Part shown: piece by piece, positions 46,033 to 55,903 of the stretch
Position numbering within the stretch: the first letter of the stretch is position 1
Layout of the letters: each line of letters starts with the position of its first letter
From: Pseudomonas frederiksbergensis
Lineage (GTDB): Bacteria > Pseudomonadota > Gammaproteobacteria > Pseudomonadales > Pseudomonadaceae
DNA length: 64,000 nt
Direction: 5' to 3'
NCBI RefSeq assembly: GCF_900105495.1
Contig: NZ_FNTF01000002.1
Coordinates: 2,765,501-2,829,500, forward strand
The notes under the pieces: generated by a model
What the model saw: only the letters and a program-made list of their open reading frames with translations
Database searches by the model: none
Told to the model about the DNA's origin: nothing
Position numbers and translations under genes: made by a program

Positions 46033-46769
46033 CAGCCGGTGGCTACAACCTTTACAAGAAGTCGGCACGTGACGCGCAGTACGAGCTGATCGAGCGTTAC
46101 GCGCCACTGGTTAAACGCATTGCCTACCACTTGCTGGCGCGTCTGCCGGCCAGTGTCCAGGTCGAAGACCTGATCCAGGCCGGGATGATCGGCCTGCTTG
46201 AAGTGTCGACCAAATACGACGCCAGCAAAGGCGCGAGTTTCGAGACGTACGCGGGCATTCGAATCCGCGGCGCGATGCTCGACGAAGTACGCAAGGGGGA
46301 CTGGGCGCCACGTTCGGTCCACCGCAATACCCGGATGGTCAGCGACGCCATTCGCTCGATTGAAGCTAAAACCGGCCGTGACGCTAAAGATCACGAAGTT
46401 GCGGCCGAACTCCAATTGAGTCTCGACGATTATTACGGGATTTTGAACGACACCCTGGGTAGCCGGTTATTCAGTTTCGACGATCTGTTGCAGGACGGCG
46501 AACACGAAGGGCTGCACGAGGATGGCGCGAGTGCACATCTGGAGCCGTCACGCGATCTGGAAGATGAACGCTTCCAGGCGGCGCTGGCGGACGCGATTGC
46601 CAATTTGCCGGAGCGTGAGCGACTGGTGTTGGCGCTGTACTACGACGAAGAGCTGAACCTCAAGGAAATCGGTGAGGTCCTGGGGGTCAGCGAATCGCGG
46701 GTCAGCCAGTTACATAGCCAGTGCGCGGCCCGTTTGCGGGGGCGTTTGGGGGAGTGGCGAGCGCGCTGA
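46029..46769 (+). CDS. fliA: Flagellar sigma factor sigma-28 (FliA)
   Basis: 246 residues. Region 2 (ERYAPLVKRIAYHLLARLPA, VEDLIQAGMIGLLEV, FETYAGIRIRGAMLDEVRKG), region 3 and region 4 (LPERERLVLALYYDEELNLK, LGVSESRVSQLHSQ) are all present. Directs late genes such as fliC (promoter at 17516) and is held by FlgM. The ATG at 46029 overlaps the fleN stop; the frame open from 45906 is only upstream read-through. Confidence 0.98.
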   Translation: MTAGGYNLYKKSARDAQYELIERYAPLVKRIAYHLLARLPASVQVEDLIQAGMIGLLEVSTKYDASKGASFETYAGIRIRGAMLDEVRKGDWAPRSVHRNTRMVSDAIRSIEAKTGRDAKDHEVAAELQLSLDDYYGILNDTLGSRLFSFDDLLQDGEHEGLHEDGASAHLEPSRDLEDERFQAALADAIANLPERERLVLALYYDEELNLKEIGEVLGVSESRVSQLHSQCAARLRGRLGEWRAR

Positions 46770-46936
46770 AGGCAGTGTGGGGGCACTGCGAACGCGGCTG
46801 GTGGGGTGTTGAACCTTGCCGGTCACGATCTGTTGTGCTCCAGACAGTCATCGAGTGCATTGCCGGATTGATTGAAATGGCGTGTCCAGGTGCTGGGCGC
46901 GTTTAAGACTGCTTGGAGGTCGAATTGGACAAGAAC

Positions 46937-47308
46937 ATGAAAATCCTCATCGTTGATGACTTCTCAACGATGCGGCGGATCATAAAAAACCTGTTGCGTG
47001 ACCTTGGGTTCACCAACACGGTCGAGGCTGACGATGGCATCACTGCGATCCCGGTCCTCAACAGCGGCAGCATCGACTTTCTGGTAACGGACTGGAACAT
47101 GCCTGGCATGACCGGCATCGATCTGCTGCGTCACGTACGCGCGGATGAAAAGCTCAAGCACCTGCCAGTGCTGATGGTCACCGCTGAAGCCAAGCGCGAG
47201 CAGATCATCGAAGCGGCCCAGGCCGGTGTTAACGGCTATGTGGTCAAACCCTTCACGGCCCAGGCGTTGAAAGACAAAATCGAAAAGATTTTCGAACGCA
47301 TCGGTTGA
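46937..47308 (+). CDS. cheY: Chemotaxis response regulator CheY
   Basis: 123 residues from the ATG, the usual length. Single receiver: [18 protein letters not shown], phosphorylated Asp in [13 protein letters not shown], Thr in VTAEAKR, Lys in [10 protein letters not shown]. CheY-P binds FliM to change rotation. GGAGGT at 46915-46920 fits a TTG start at 46925 (four extra residues, MDKN) better than the ATG, so the true start is open. First gene of the che block; the 167 bases before it show no clear promoter. Confidence 0.97.
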   Translation: MKILIVDDFSTMRRIIKNLLRDLGFTNTVEADDGITAIPVLNSGSIDFLVTDWNMPGMTGIDLLRHVRADEKLKHLPVLMVTAEAKREQIIEAAQAGVNGYVVKPFTAQALKDKIEKIFERIG

Positions 47309-47330
47309 TCCACTTCGCCACGGGGGAGCT

Positions 47331-48119
47331 ATGGAGCATAACGAGTCTTCACAGGGCGATTTCGAATCGACCCTGAAAAAACACGCGGTCGAACTGGTCG
47401 AAAGCCTTGAAAAAGGCAGGTTCGGCGACGCTGTGCAACTGATCCATGAGCTCAATCAGACCCGTGACCGTGGCCTGTATCAGGAAGTGGGCAAGCTCAC
47501 TCGCGAGCTGCATAGTGCGATCGTCAATTTCCAGATTGACCCGAACATGCCGCAAGCCGAGGAGGTCTCGCAGATCACGGATGCCACCGAGCGCTTGGGT
47601 TATGTGGTCAAGCTGACCGAAGCCGCGGCCAACCGCACCATGGACCTGGTGGAAAACGCCACGCCGCTGGTCAACGGCCTGAGCAACGAAGCCCAGGCCT
47701 TGAGCACCGATTGGGGACGGTTCATGCGTCGCGAAGTCGGGGCTGAAGAGTTCCGCGAGCTGGCTCGGCGAGTCGACGGTTTCCTGACACGCAGCAGCGA
47801 AGACAATCGCGTTGTGTCGAGCAACCTCAACGACATTCTGCTCGCTCAGGATTACCAGGACCTCACCGGTCAGGTGATCAAGCGCGTGACCCAACTGGTC
47901 ACCGAAGTTGAAAGCAACCTGCTCAAGCTCGTGCTTATGGCCAGTCAGGTGGACCGCTTTGCGGGCATCGAACATGACCGTGAAGCGATGCTGGCAGAAA
48001 AAGATCCGCAAAAACATCTCTCTCAGGGTGAAGGTCCGCAGATTCATGCCGATAAAAGAGAAGACGTTGTGTCCGGTCAGGACGATGTAGACGATTTGCT
48101 TTCCAGCCTTGGATTCTAG
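47331..48119 (+). CDS. cheZ: CheY-P phosphatase CheZ
   Basis: 262 residues, long helices. The catalytic region is LAQDYQDLTGQVIKRV (near residues 170-187), with the Gln that attacks CheY-P; the C-terminus SGQDDVDDLLSSLGF is the CheY-binding peptide. It ends the CheY signal. GGGGGAG lies before the ATG. Between cheY and cheA in the usual order. Confidence 0.96.
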   Translation: MEHNESSQGDFESTLKKHAVELVESLEKGRFGDAVQLIHELNQTRDRGLYQEVGKLTRELHSAIVNFQIDPNMPQAEEVSQITDATERLGYVVKLTEAAANRTMDLVENATPLVNGLSNEAQALSTDWGRFMRREVGAEEFRELARRVDGFLTRSSEDNRVVSSNLNDILLAQDYQDLTGQVIKRVTQLVTEVESNLLKLVLMASQVDRFAGIEHDREAMLAEKDPQKHLSQGEGPQIHADKREDVVSGQDDVDDLLSSLGF

Positions 48120-48133
48120 GAGCACCCCTACAC

Positions 48134-50371
48134 ATGAGCTTCGGCGCCGATGAAGAGATCCTTCAGGATTTCCTGGTTGAGGCCGGCGAGATTCTAGAGC
48201 AACTGTCCGAACAGCTGGTCGAGCTTGAAAGCCGACCTGATGATGCGGACTTGCTCAATGCAATTTTTCGCGGTTTTCACACTGTAAAAGGAGGCGCCGG
48301 CTTCCTCCAGCTCAACGAGCTGGTGGAGTGCTGTCACATCGCCGAGAACGTGTTCGACATCCTGCGCAAGGGTGAGCGTCGCGTCGACTCGGAACTGATG
48401 GACGTGGTTCTCGAAGCGCTGGATGCGGTGAACGGCATGTTCACCGAAGTCCGCGAGCGCAGCCCGATCACGGCTGCCACACCAGAATTGCTGGCGGCAC
48501 TGGCCCGTTTGGCCGAGCCGAAAACCGCCGATGAAACGGCACCGGTCGCCGACGTGGTGGAAGAACCTGCCGCCGAGAGCGAGTCGGGTGACATCACCGA
48601 TAACGAATTCGAACAACTGCTGGACTCGCTGAACGCCGTCAAGGCTCAGGCAGAAGCCCCGGCAGTTGTGCCAGCGCCGAGCAGCAATGCAGCGGGCAGC
48701 GACGAAATCACCGATGCCGAGTTCGAGTCGTTGCTCGATCAACTGCACGGTAAAGGCCAGTTCGCGGTCGATGCGGTAGCCTCGGCGCCAGCCGCACCGG
48801 TTGCCCCGAAAGCGCCAGGCGACAGCTCCGATATCACCGACGACGAGTTCGAAGCACTGCTCGATCAACTGCACGGCAAGGGCAACTTTGCCGTTGATGC
48901 GCTGGAGTCGGCCATTGCTGCGGTCCCGGCCCCGGCTGCGCCTACCGCAAAAGCGGCTGGCGGCGATCTGATCTCCGATCACGAGTTCGAATCGCTGCTC
49001 GACGAATTGCACGGCAAAGGCAAGTTCACTGAAGTCGGCACTGGCGCCGCTGTTTCGGCACCTGTCACCAAGGCTCCTGCCGCTGCAGCGAAACCTGTCG
49101 CCAAAGCGCCCGAGCCTAAAGCCGAAGCGCCGAAGCCTGCTGCTACCCCGGCCCCGGCTCGTGCCGCGTCTGCGCCGCCAGCGGAAAAACCGGCCAGCGA
49201 AGCCGAGACCACCGTGCGCGTCGATACCGCACGTCTCGACGAAATCATGAACATGGTCGGCGAGTTGGTACTGGTGCGTAACCGTTTGGTCCGTCTGGGC
49301 CTCAACAGCGGCGACGAAGCCATGTCCAAGGCCGTGTCGAACCTCGACGTGGTCACGGCCGACCTGCAAACCGCGGTCATGAAGACCCGGATGCAACCGA
49401 TCAAAAAGGTCTTCGGGCGCTTCCCACGTCTGGTTCGCGACCTGGCTCGCCAGCTCAAGAAAGAGATCAACCTGGAACTGGTCGGCGAAGAAACCGACCT
49501 CGACAAGAACCTCGTCGAGGCCCTGGCCGACCCGCTGGTCCACTTGGTGCGCAACTCGGTCGACCACGGTATTGAAGAGCCGGCCGAGCGTGAAGCGATG
49601 GGCAAGCCGCGCAGCGGCAAGGTGATCCTGTCCGCTGAACAGGAAGGCGACCACATCCTGCTGTCGATCTCCGATGACGGCAAGGGCATGGACGCCGACG
49701 TTCTGCGCGGCATTGCCGTGAAGAAAGGCCTGATGGACAAGGATGCGGCGGATCGCCTCAGCGAATCCGATTGCTTCAACCTGATCTTCGCGCCGGGCTT
49801 CTCGACCAAGACCGAAATTTCCGATGTCTCCGGACGCGGCGTGGGCATGGACGTGGTGAAAACCAAAATCGCCCAGCTCAACGGCACCATCAATATCTAC
49901 TCGACCAAGGGCAAGGGCTCGAAGATCGTCATCAAGGTCCCGTTGACCCTGGCGATCATGCCGACGCTGATGGTCATGCTGGGCAACCAGGCGTTTGCGT
50001 TCCCGCTGGTGAACGTCAACGAGATCTTCCACCTCGACCTGTCGCGCACCAACGTGGTGGACGGCCAGGAAGTGGTGATCGTGCGGGACAAGGCGCTGCC
50101 ATTGTTCTACCTCAAACGCTGGTTGGTCAGTTCCGCCGCTCACGAAGAGCAGCGCGAAGGCCATGTGGTGATCCTTTCGGTGGGCACTCAGCGGATCGGC
50201 TTCGTCGTCGATCAACTGGTGGGCCAGGAAGAAGTGGTCATCAAGCCATTGGGCAAAATGCTCCAGGGAACCCCGGGCATGTCCGGCGCCACCATCACCG
50301 GTGACGGCCGCATTGCGCTGATTCTCGATGTTCCGAGCATGCTCAAGCGTTACGCCGCACGGCGTATTTGA
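48134..50371 (+). CDS. cheA: Chemotaxis histidine kinase CheA
   Basis: 745 residues. P1 domain with phosphorylated His49 in [13 protein letters not shown]. Residues about 110-355 are an Ala/Pro-rich linker with four copies of an acidic helix motif ([13 protein letters not shown] 154-166, [17 protein letters not shown] 192-208, [17 protein letters not shown] 234-250, [17 protein letters not shown] 280-296). No P2 (CheY-binding) domain is recognisable there. P3 starts near 362 ([20 protein letters not shown]); P4 has [17 protein letters not shown] and [10 protein letters not shown]5 is CheW-like. Confidence 0.96.
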   Translation: MSFGADEEILQDFLVEAGEILEQLSEQLVELESRPDDADLLNAIFRGFHTVKGGAGFLQLNELVECCHIAENVFDILRKGERRVDSELMDVVLEALDAVNGMFTEVRERSPITAATPELLAALARLAEPKTADETAPVADVVEEPAAESESGDITDNEFEQLLDSLNAVKAQAEAPAVVPAPSSNAAGSDEITDAEFESLLDQLHGKGQFAVDAVASAPAAPVAPKAPGDSSDITDDEFEALLDQLHGKGNFAVDALESAIAAVPAPAAPTAKAAGGDLISDHEFESLLDELHGKGKFTEVGTGAAVSAPVTKAPAAAAKPVAKAPEPKAEAPKPAATPAPARAASAPPAEKPASEAETTVRVDTARLDEIMNMVGELVLVRNRLVRLGLNSGDEAMSKAVSNLDVVTADLQTAVMKTRMQPIKKVFGRFPRLVRDLARQLKKEINLELVGEETDLDKNLVEALADPLVHLVRNSVDHGIEEPAEREAMGKPRSGKVILSAEQEGDHILLSISDDGKGMDADVLRGIAVKKGLMDKDAADRLSESDCFNLIFAPGFSTKTEISDVSGRGVGMDVVKTKIAQLNGTINIYSTKGKGSKIVIKVPLTLAIMPTLMVMLGNQAFAFPLVNVNEIFHLDLSRTNVVDGQEVVIVRDKALPLFYLKRWLVSSAAHEEQREGHVVILSVGTQRIGFVVDQLVGQEEVVIKPLGKMLQGTPGMSGATITGDGRIALILDVPSMLKRYAARRI

Positions 50372-50420
50372 TTCTGGTGGGGCGGGGCGACTGAGCCTCG
50401 CTCCGCCTAACGGAGTGTTT

Positions 50421-51551
50421 ATGGCAGTTAAAGTCCTGGTGGTGGACGATTCGGGGTTTTTCCGCCGCCGCGTCTCGGAAATTCTTTCAGCGGATCCGAA
50501 TATCCAGGTCGTCGGCACGGCGACCAACGGAAAAGAGGCGATTGATCAGGCGCTGGCCCTCAAGCCAGACGTGATCACCATGGACTACGAGATGCCGATG
50601 ATGGATGGCATCACGGCAGTGCGGCACATCATGCAGCGCTGCCCGACCCCGGTGTTGATGTTCTCCTCGCTGACCCACGAAGGCGCTCGGGTAACCCTCG
50701 ATGCGCTGGACGCTGGCGCGGTGGATTTCCTGCCGAAGAATTTCGAAGACATCTCCCGCAACCCGGAGAAGGTCAAGCAACTGCTGTGCGAAAAGATTCT
50801 CAGCATCTCGCGCAGTAACCGTCGCGCCAACACCTACAGCGCTCCGGCACCTGTAGCCGCACCCGCCCCGACGCCTGCACCTTCGAGCGTCAGCAGCTAC
50901 GGCAGCAGCGCGCCTGCGCGTCCGGCACCGGCGCCGATTCCGGCGCGTACCCCTGCGCCAGCCTCGTCGTCGCCAGCGCCGAAACGCAAAGCCTACAAAC
51001 TGGTCGCCATCGGCACGTCCACTGGCGGCCCGGTTGCCTTGCAGCGGGTGCTGACCCAGTTGCCGGCCAATTTCCCCGCACCGATCGTATTGATCCAGCA
51101 CATGCCGGCGGCCTTTACCAAGGCTTTCGCCGAGCGTCTGGACAAGCTCTGCCGCATCAGCGTCAAGGAAGCCGAGGATGGCGACATCCTGCGTCCGGGC
51201 CTGGCGTTGCTGGCGCCGGGTGGCAAGCAAATGATGATCGACGGCCGTGGCGCGGTGAAAATCCTGCCGGGCGACGAACGCCTGAACTACAAGCCGTGCG
51301 TGGACATCACCTTCGGTTCCGCGGCCAAGTCTTACGGTGACAAAGTTCTGGCGGTCGTATTGACCGGCATGGGCGCCGATGGTCGTGAAGGCGCACGTCT
51401 GCTCAAACAGGGCGGCAGTGCAATCTGGGCGCAGGATGAAGCCAGCTGCGTGATCTACGGCATGCCGATGGCCATCGTCAAAGCCGAACTCGCCGACGCG
51501 GTGTACAGCCTGGACGATATTGGCAAGCATTTGGTCGAGGCTTGTATCTGA
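50421..51551 (+). CDS. cheB: Receptor methylesterase CheB
   Basis: 376 residues. Receiver domain with Asp in [11 protein letters not shown], a Pro/Ala/Ser-rich linker (about 140-185) and the esterase domain with the Ser/His/Asp triad in [26 protein letters not shown] and [10 protein letters not shown]. Removes methyl groups from chemoreceptors. No cheR is in the window. ATG 50421 gives the proper receiver start. Its stop overlaps motC (TGATG). Confidence 0.96.
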   Translation: MAVKVLVVDDSGFFRRRVSEILSADPNIQVVGTATNGKEAIDQALALKPDVITMDYEMPMMDGITAVRHIMQRCPTPVLMFSSLTHEGARVTLDALDAGAVDFLPKNFEDISRNPEKVKQLLCEKILSISRSNRRANTYSAPAPVAAPAPTPAPSSVSSYGSSAPARPAPAPIPARTPAPASSSPAPKRKAYKLVAIGTSTGGPVALQRVLTQLPANFPAPIVLIQHMPAAFTKAFAERLDKLCRISVKEAEDGDILRPGLALLAPGGKQMMIDGRGAVKILPGDERLNYKPCVDITFGSAAKSYGDKVLAVVLTGMGADGREGARLLKQGGSAIWAQDEASCVIYGMPMAIVKAELADAVYSLDDIGKHLVEACI

Positions 51552-52291
51552 TGGATGTTTTAAGCCTCATCGGGATCATCATGGCGTTCGTCGCCATCAT
51601 TGGCGGCAACTACCTTGAAGGCGGCCACCTCGGCGCCCTGGCCAACGGCCCGGCGGCGTTGATCGTTATCGGCGGAACCGTCGGTGCGGCGCTGCTGCAG
51701 TCACCGATGAGCGCCTTCAAACGCGCCATGCAGATTCTGGCCTGGATCCTGTTTCCACCTCGCGTAGACCTCGCCGGTGGCGTCGATCGCGTCGTCAACT
51801 GGAGCCTGACCGCACGCAAGGAAGGCCTGCTGGGTCTGGAAGGGGTGGCCGACGCCGAACCTGACAACTACTCGCGCAAAGGCCTGCAACTGCTGGTGGA
51901 CGGCGCGGAGCCGGAAGCGATTCGCAGCATTCTGGAAGTGGATTTCTACACCCAGGAAAGCCGCGACATCGAAGCCGCCAAAGTCTTCGAAAGCATGGGC
52001 GGCTACGCGCCGACCATCGGCATCATCGGTGCGGTGATGGGCCTGATCCACGTCATGGGCAACCTGGCCGATCCCTCGCAACTGGGTAGCGGCATTGCCG
52101 TGGCCTTCGTCGCGACCATCTATGGCGTGGCCAGTGCCAACCTGGTGCTGCTGCCGATTGCCGCCAAACTCAAGGCTGTTGCTTTGCGGCAGTCGCGTTA
52201 TCGCGAAATGTTGTTGGAAGGCATTCTGTCGATCGCCGAAGGTGAAAACCCTCGCTCTATTGAGTTGAAGCTTCAAGGCTTCATGGATTGA
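51551..52291 (+). CDS. motC: Flagellar motor stator protein MotC (MotA type)
   Basis: 246 residues, four membrane helices (LIGIIMAFVAIIGGNYLEGG; APTIGIIGAVMGLIHVMG; GIAVAFVATIYGVASANLVL). The MotA signature with the conserved Pro-containing segment before TIGIIGAVMGL is present. Pseudomonas has two stators, MotAB and MotCD; this one is MotC by its che-linked position and partner. ATG 51551 overlaps the cheB stop; a TTG at 51542 would add three residues. Confidence 0.95.
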   Translation: MDVLSLIGIIMAFVAIIGGNYLEGGHLGALANGPAALIVIGGTVGAALLQSPMSAFKRAMQILAWILFPPRVDLAGGVDRVVNWSLTARKEGLLGLEGVADAEPDNYSRKGLQLLVDGAEPEAIRSILEVDFYTQESRDIEAAKVFESMGGYAPTIGIIGAVMGLIHVMGNLADPSQLGSGIAVAFVATIYGVASANLVLLPIAAKLKAVALRQSRYREMLLEGILSIAEGENPRSIELKLQGFMD

Positions 52292-52306
52292 TGGGGGTAA
52301 TGGACT

Positions 52307-53197
52307 ATGGCTCGTCGTCGGCAACCTGAAGAACATGTAAACCATGAACGCTGGCTGGTTTCATACGCCGACTTCATTACGTTGCTGTTCGCTTTCTTCG
52401 TGGTGATGTACTCGATCTCTTCGATCAACGAAGGCAAGTACAAGGTTATTTCCGAAGCGTTGATCGGGGTCTTTACCGACTCCGACCGCGCCCTCAAGCC
52501 GATCCCGATCGGTGACGAGCGACCGCAGACCGTGACCCCGGCCAAGCCGCTGGTTAAAGACGCCGAGCAGGTCGACGCCGGAATCGCGGGTGCCAGCGAT
52601 CCGCTCAAAAGCATCGCCGATGACATCAGCGCGGCGTTCGGCGACCTGATCAGCTCCAACCAGATGACCATTCGCGGCAACGAGTTGTGGGTCGAGATCG
52701 AACTCAATTCCAGCCTGTTGTTCGGCAGCGGTGACGCCATGCCCAGCGACATCGCGTTCAACATCATCGACAAGGTTGCGGCGATTCTGAAACCGTTCGA
52801 CAACCCGATTCACGTCGAAGGGTTCACTGACGATCAACCGATCCGCACCGCGCAATACCCGACCAACTGGGAGCTGTCCTCGGCCCGTTCGGCGAGCATC
52901 GTGCGCATGCTGGCGATGCAGGGTGTGAACCCCGGTCGCCTGGCGTCGGTGGGTTACGGCGAGTTCCAGCCAGTAGCCAACAACGCCACTGCCGAGGGGC
53001 GGGCGCGTAACCGTCGCGTGGTGCTGGTGGTGTCACGAAATCTTGATGTGCGCCGCAGCCTCACGGGTACCGGAACGGCCAATGCGAAACCGGATGCCGC
53101 GTTGAAGCGTGCTGGCACACAAACTGCACCGACCCCGGTCAAGTCGCCGGGACGAGAGAGTGCCGTCAATTCTCCGTCACCCGCATTAATACGTTGA
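52307..53197 (+). CDS. motD: Flagellar motor stator protein MotD (MotB type)
   Basis: 296 residues. One membrane helix with the proton-binding Asp22 (WLVSYADFITLLFAFFVVMY), then the OmpA-like peptidoglycan-binding domain (about 135-250; VEGFTDDQPI, NWELSSARSASIVRML, ASVGYGEFQPVANN, GRARNRRVVLVV). Tail is polar. Partner of MotC; in P. aeruginosa this stator supports swarming. 15 bases after motC. Confidence 0.96.
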   Translation: MARRRQPEEHVNHERWLVSYADFITLLFAFFVVMYSISSINEGKYKVISEALIGVFTDSDRALKPIPIGDERPQTVTPAKPLVKDAEQVDAGIAGASDPLKSIADDISAAFGDLISSNQMTIRGNELWVEIELNSSLLFGSGDAMPSDIAFNIIDKVAAILKPFDNPIHVEGFTDDQPIRTAQYPTNWELSSARSASIVRMLAMQGVNPGRLASVGYGEFQPVANNATAEGRARNRRVVLVVSRNLDVRRSLTGTGTANAKPDAALKRAGTQTAPTPVKSPGRESAVNSPSPALIR

Positions 53198-53239
53198 GCT
53201 ATTTCTCGGTCGGCATTTCGACCGGGAGGAACAATCCGA

Positions 53240-54028
53240 ATGAGAGTCTGGGCCGTTGCCAATCAAAAGGGTGGTGTTGGTAAAACCACTTCCTCTATCG
53301 CTTTAGCCGGTTTACTGGCCGAGGCGGGCAAGCGCGTGGTCGTGGTCGATCTCGACCCCCACGGCTCCATGACCAGCTACTTCGGTTACGACCCCGACAG
53401 TCTGGAACACAGCAGCTACGACCTGTTCCTGCACAAGGGCAGTGTGCCGCAAGGTTTGCCCGGTCAGTTGCTGTTGCCCACCAGCCACGAAAGTATTTCC
53501 CTGCTGCCATCAAGCACCGCACTCGCTACCCTCGAGCGCCAGTCGCCGGGACAGAGCGGCTTGGGCCTGGTGATTGCCAAGAGCCTGGCGCAACTTTGGC
53601 AGGACTTCGATTACGCCGTGATCGACAGCCCGCCGTTGCTTGGCGTGCTGATGGTCAATGCCTTGGCGGCGAGCCAGCAATTGGTCATTCCGGTGCAGAC
53701 TGAACACCTGGCGGTCAAAGGCCTGGAACGCATGGTCAATACCCTGGCGATGATCAACCGTTCGCGTAAACAGGCGCTGCCGTTCAGCATCGTGCCGACC
53801 CTGTTCGACCGCCGCACGCAGGCTTCTCTCAGCACGCTGCGAGTATTGCGCGACAAGTACCCGGAAGAAATCTGGCAGGGCTACATCCCGGTCGATACCC
53901 GCTTGCGCGACGCCAGCCGTGCCGGCGTGACGCCTTCGCAGTTCGACGGCAAGAGCCGTGGGGTGCTGGCTTATCGCGCGTTGCTCAAGCATTTGCTGGC
54001 CGCACAACTTGTCCCGACGGTGGCCTGA
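53240..54028 (+). CDS. parC: ParA-type ATPase ParC of the chemotaxis cluster
   Basis: 262 residues, ParA/Soj fold with Walker A NQKGGVGKTTSSIALAG (about 8-24), DLDPHGSMTSYFGYD and VIDSPPLLGVLMVNAL. In Vibrio and Pseudomonas, an ATPase at this exact place (PA1462) is ParC, which puts chemotaxis arrays at the cell pole and shares them between daughters. Not plasmid partition, since the neighbours are motD and parP. 42 bases after motD; its stop overlaps a ten-codon mini-ORF. Confidence 0.9.
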   Translation: MRVWAVANQKGGVGKTTSSIALAGLLAEAGKRVVVVDLDPHGSMTSYFGYDPDSLEHSSYDLFLHKGSVPQGLPGQLLLPTSHESISLLPSSTALATLERQSPGQSGLGLVIAKSLAQLWQDFDYAVIDSPPLLGVLMVNALAASQQLVIPVQTEHLAVKGLERMVNTLAMINRSRKQALPFSIVPTLFDRRTQASLSTLRVLRDKYPEEIWQGYIPVDTRLRDASRAGVTPSQFDGKSRGVLAYRALLKHLLAAQLVPTVA

Positions 54029-54060
54029 TGAACACAGCTCCTACGGTGGTGCGCGCATGA
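54028..54060 (+). other. Possible ten-codon bridging ORF before parP
   Basis: ATG at 54028 overlaps the parC stop (TGATG). The frame runs ten codons (MNTAPTVVRA) and its TGA overlaps the ATG of parP at 54057 (ATGA). It could pass ribosomes from parC to parP. There is no proof that it is translated. Confidence 0.25.
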
Positions 54061-54929
54061 ACCGGCCGGTGAAGGTCACCTCGCGCCCGCAACTGGCTCT
54101 CCAGTCTTATCTGGACAGCTTGCTGATGGAGGCGACTGAAGAGTTGCCGCTGGAAGTCGAAGCACTGGTTGAAGTCATTGAGGTTGTCGAAGCGGTCGAA
54201 GTTGAAGCGGCGCTGGACGAGTTCCAGGCAGCGGTTCTTGAAGAGCAGGCTCGCGATGCGCAGAAACCCGCCGTGGTTGCGGCGTCGGTGGCGAAAGCAC
54301 CGGTAGCCGTGATCGAAACACCAGCGCCGCTTCTCGCGCCGGTCTCGACCATCGCACCGCTGCTGCAAGCCTTGGTGCCACCGGTGGTCGAAGTCCACCG
54401 GCCACCGAGCAATACGCCGCCACCCGTGGAAACCGATGGTCGCCCGTCCTGGGCTGCCGAGCCGTTCGAATGCCTGTTGTTCGACGTCGCCGGGCTGACC
54501 CTGGCGGTGCCGCTGGTGTGTCTGGGTTCGATTTATTCGTTGGCCGGCCACGAGCTGACACCGCTGTTCGGTCAGCCGGAATGGTTCCTCGGGATCCTGC
54601 CGAGCCAGGCCGGCAACCTGAAAGTATTGGACACCGCGCGTTGGGTCATGCCCGACCGTTACCGCGACGATTTCCGTCAGGGCCTGCAATACGTTATTTC
54701 GGTTCAGGGCTACGAATGGGGGCTGGCGGTGCATCAGGTCAGCCGCTCGTTGCGCCTGGACCCGAACGAAATCAAATGGAGAAGTCACCGAGGTCAGCGG
54801 CCATGGCTCGCCGGCACGGTGATTGAGCACATGTGTGCGCTGCTGGACGTTTCCGCCCTGGCCGAGTTGATCGCCAGCGGCGGGGCAAAGCACATGAGCG
54901 GCAGCAAGCCGCTACACAAACCGACATAG
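54057..54929 (+). CDS. parP: CheW-like array protein ParP
   Basis: 290 residues. The first 140 are Glu/Val/Ala-rich with low complexity; the C-terminal half (about 138-270) is CheW-like (AEPFECLLFDVAGLTLAVPL, LGILPSQAGNLKVLDTARWV, GLAVHQVSRSLRLDPNEIKW). In Vibrio ParP links ParC to the CheA LID region and the receptors. Here it follows parC, as in P. aeruginosa (PA1463). The ATG at 54057 gives a normal start; the frame further up is inside parC. Confidence 0.87.
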   Translation: MNRPVKVTSRPQLALQSYLDSLLMEATEELPLEVEALVEVIEVVEAVEVEAALDEFQAAVLEEQARDAQKPAVVAASVAKAPVAVIETPAPLLAPVSTIAPLLQALVPPVVEVHRPPSNTPPPVETDGRPSWAAEPFECLLFDVAGLTLAVPLVCLGSIYSLAGHELTPLFGQPEWFLGILPSQAGNLKVLDTARWVMPDRYRDDFRQGLQYVISVQGYEWGLAVHQVSRSLRLDPNEIKWRSHRGQRPWLAGTVIEHMCALLDVSALAELIASGGAKHMSGSKPLHKPT

Positions 54930-55017
54930 CTGCCGACATAACAAGTATGCGACGGCATTGTTGAATGCCGCCTACAGAACACACACCGCCAGAAGCGGTT
55001 TTTCGAGGGGTCAGGGT

Positions 55018-55503
55018 ATGAGTAATCAAGCGACGAATGCAAAAGGTTCTGAAGATCCGATCCTGCAATGGGTAACCTTCAAACTGGACAATGAAACCTA
55101 CGGCATCAACGTGATGCGCGTTCAGGAAGTCCTGCGTTACACCGAGATCGCCCCGGTCCCGGGTGCCCCGAGCTACGTGCTGGGCATCATCAACCTGCGC
55201 GGCAACGTGGTCACCGTGATCGACACCCGCCAGCGCTTCGGCCTGATGAATGCCGAGATCAGCGACAACACCCGAATCGTCATCATCGAAGCCGACAAGC
55301 AAGTGGTCGGGATCATGGTCGATAGCGTGGCCGAAGTGGTTTACCTGCGTCAGTCGGAAATCGAGACCGCGCCGAACGTCGGTAACGAAGAATCCGCCAA
55401 GTTCATTCAGGGCGTGTGCAACAAGAACAACGAATTGCTGATCCTGGTCGAGCTGGACAAGATGATGAGCGAAGAAGAATGGTCGGACCTGGAGAACATC
55501 TGA
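55018..55503 (+). CDS. cheW: Chemotaxis coupling protein CheW
   Basis: 161 residues, complete CheW domain (WVTFKLDNETYGINVMRVQE, VPGAPSYVLGIINLRGNVV, VVGIMVDSVAEVVYLRQS). It couples receptors to CheA. The ATG at 55018 follows GAGGGGTCAGGGT; 88 bases separate it from parP. The stop directly abuts the TTG of the next gene. Confidence 0.97.
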   Translation: MSNQATNAKGSEDPILQWVTFKLDNETYGINVMRVQEVLRYTEIAPVPGAPSYVLGIINLRGNVVTVIDTRQRFGLMNAEISDNTRIVIIEADKQVVGIMVDSVAEVVYLRQSEIETAPNVGNEESAKFIQGVCNKNNELLILVELDKMMSEEEWSDLENI

Positions 55504-55896
55504 TTGATTCTTGAGGTTGCGGTCATTGTCCTGTTCCTCTTTTGGGCAGGCACGCTGGCGATGTTTCTGGCGTACATACGAGGCCAACGACTGATCGCTG
55601 CGCAACAGGCCCAGGGCGATGCGCTGCGCGATCAGCGCATCAAGGACCTGGCCCGGCGTGTCGAGGACTACCAAAGCGGCAATGTGCGCATGGGTGAAGA
55701 CCTGCACGAACTGCGCGCGGTGGTTGGCCCGTTGCCGGACAAACTGGCTCAACTGGAACAGCGCGATCCGTCGAGCCTGTCGTTTGCCCAGGCGGCAAAA
55801 CTGGTCGGTATGGGTGCGAGCGTCGATGAACTGACTCAGTCCTGCGGCTTGACCCAGGCTGAGGCGGAGTTGATGAGTAAGTTGCACAAGAACTGA
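55504..55896 (+). CDS. DUF2802 membrane-anchored protein
   Basis: 130 residues: one N-terminal membrane helix (about 4-24, VAVIVLFLFWAGTLAMFLAY), a helical coiled middle, and the DUF2802 end (SFAQAAKLVGMGASVDELTQ, CGLTQAEAELMSKLH), which looks like a small helix-turn-helix fold. The same gene follows cheW in P. aeruginosa (PA1465); its work is not known. The TTG start lies directly on the cheW stop with no other usable start close by. Confidence 0.85.
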   Translation: MILEVAVIVLFLFWAGTLAMFLAYIRGQRLIAAQQAQGDALRDQRIKDLARRVEDYQSGNVRMGEDLHELRAVVGPLPDKLAQLEQRDPSSLSFAQAAKLVGMGASVDELTQSCGLTQAEAELMSKLHKN

Positions 55897-55903
55897 GAAG
55901 ATC

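Noticed and set aside
48194-50527. Open frame of 777 codons on the - strand opposite cheA
   Set aside because: Shadow of cheA; composition is biased and the frame has no start region with a ribosome site.
53240-54028. ParA-like gene as a sign of a plasmid or integrated element
   Set aside because: It lies between motD and a CheW-like gene in the conserved chemotaxis order, so it is the array-positioning ParC.
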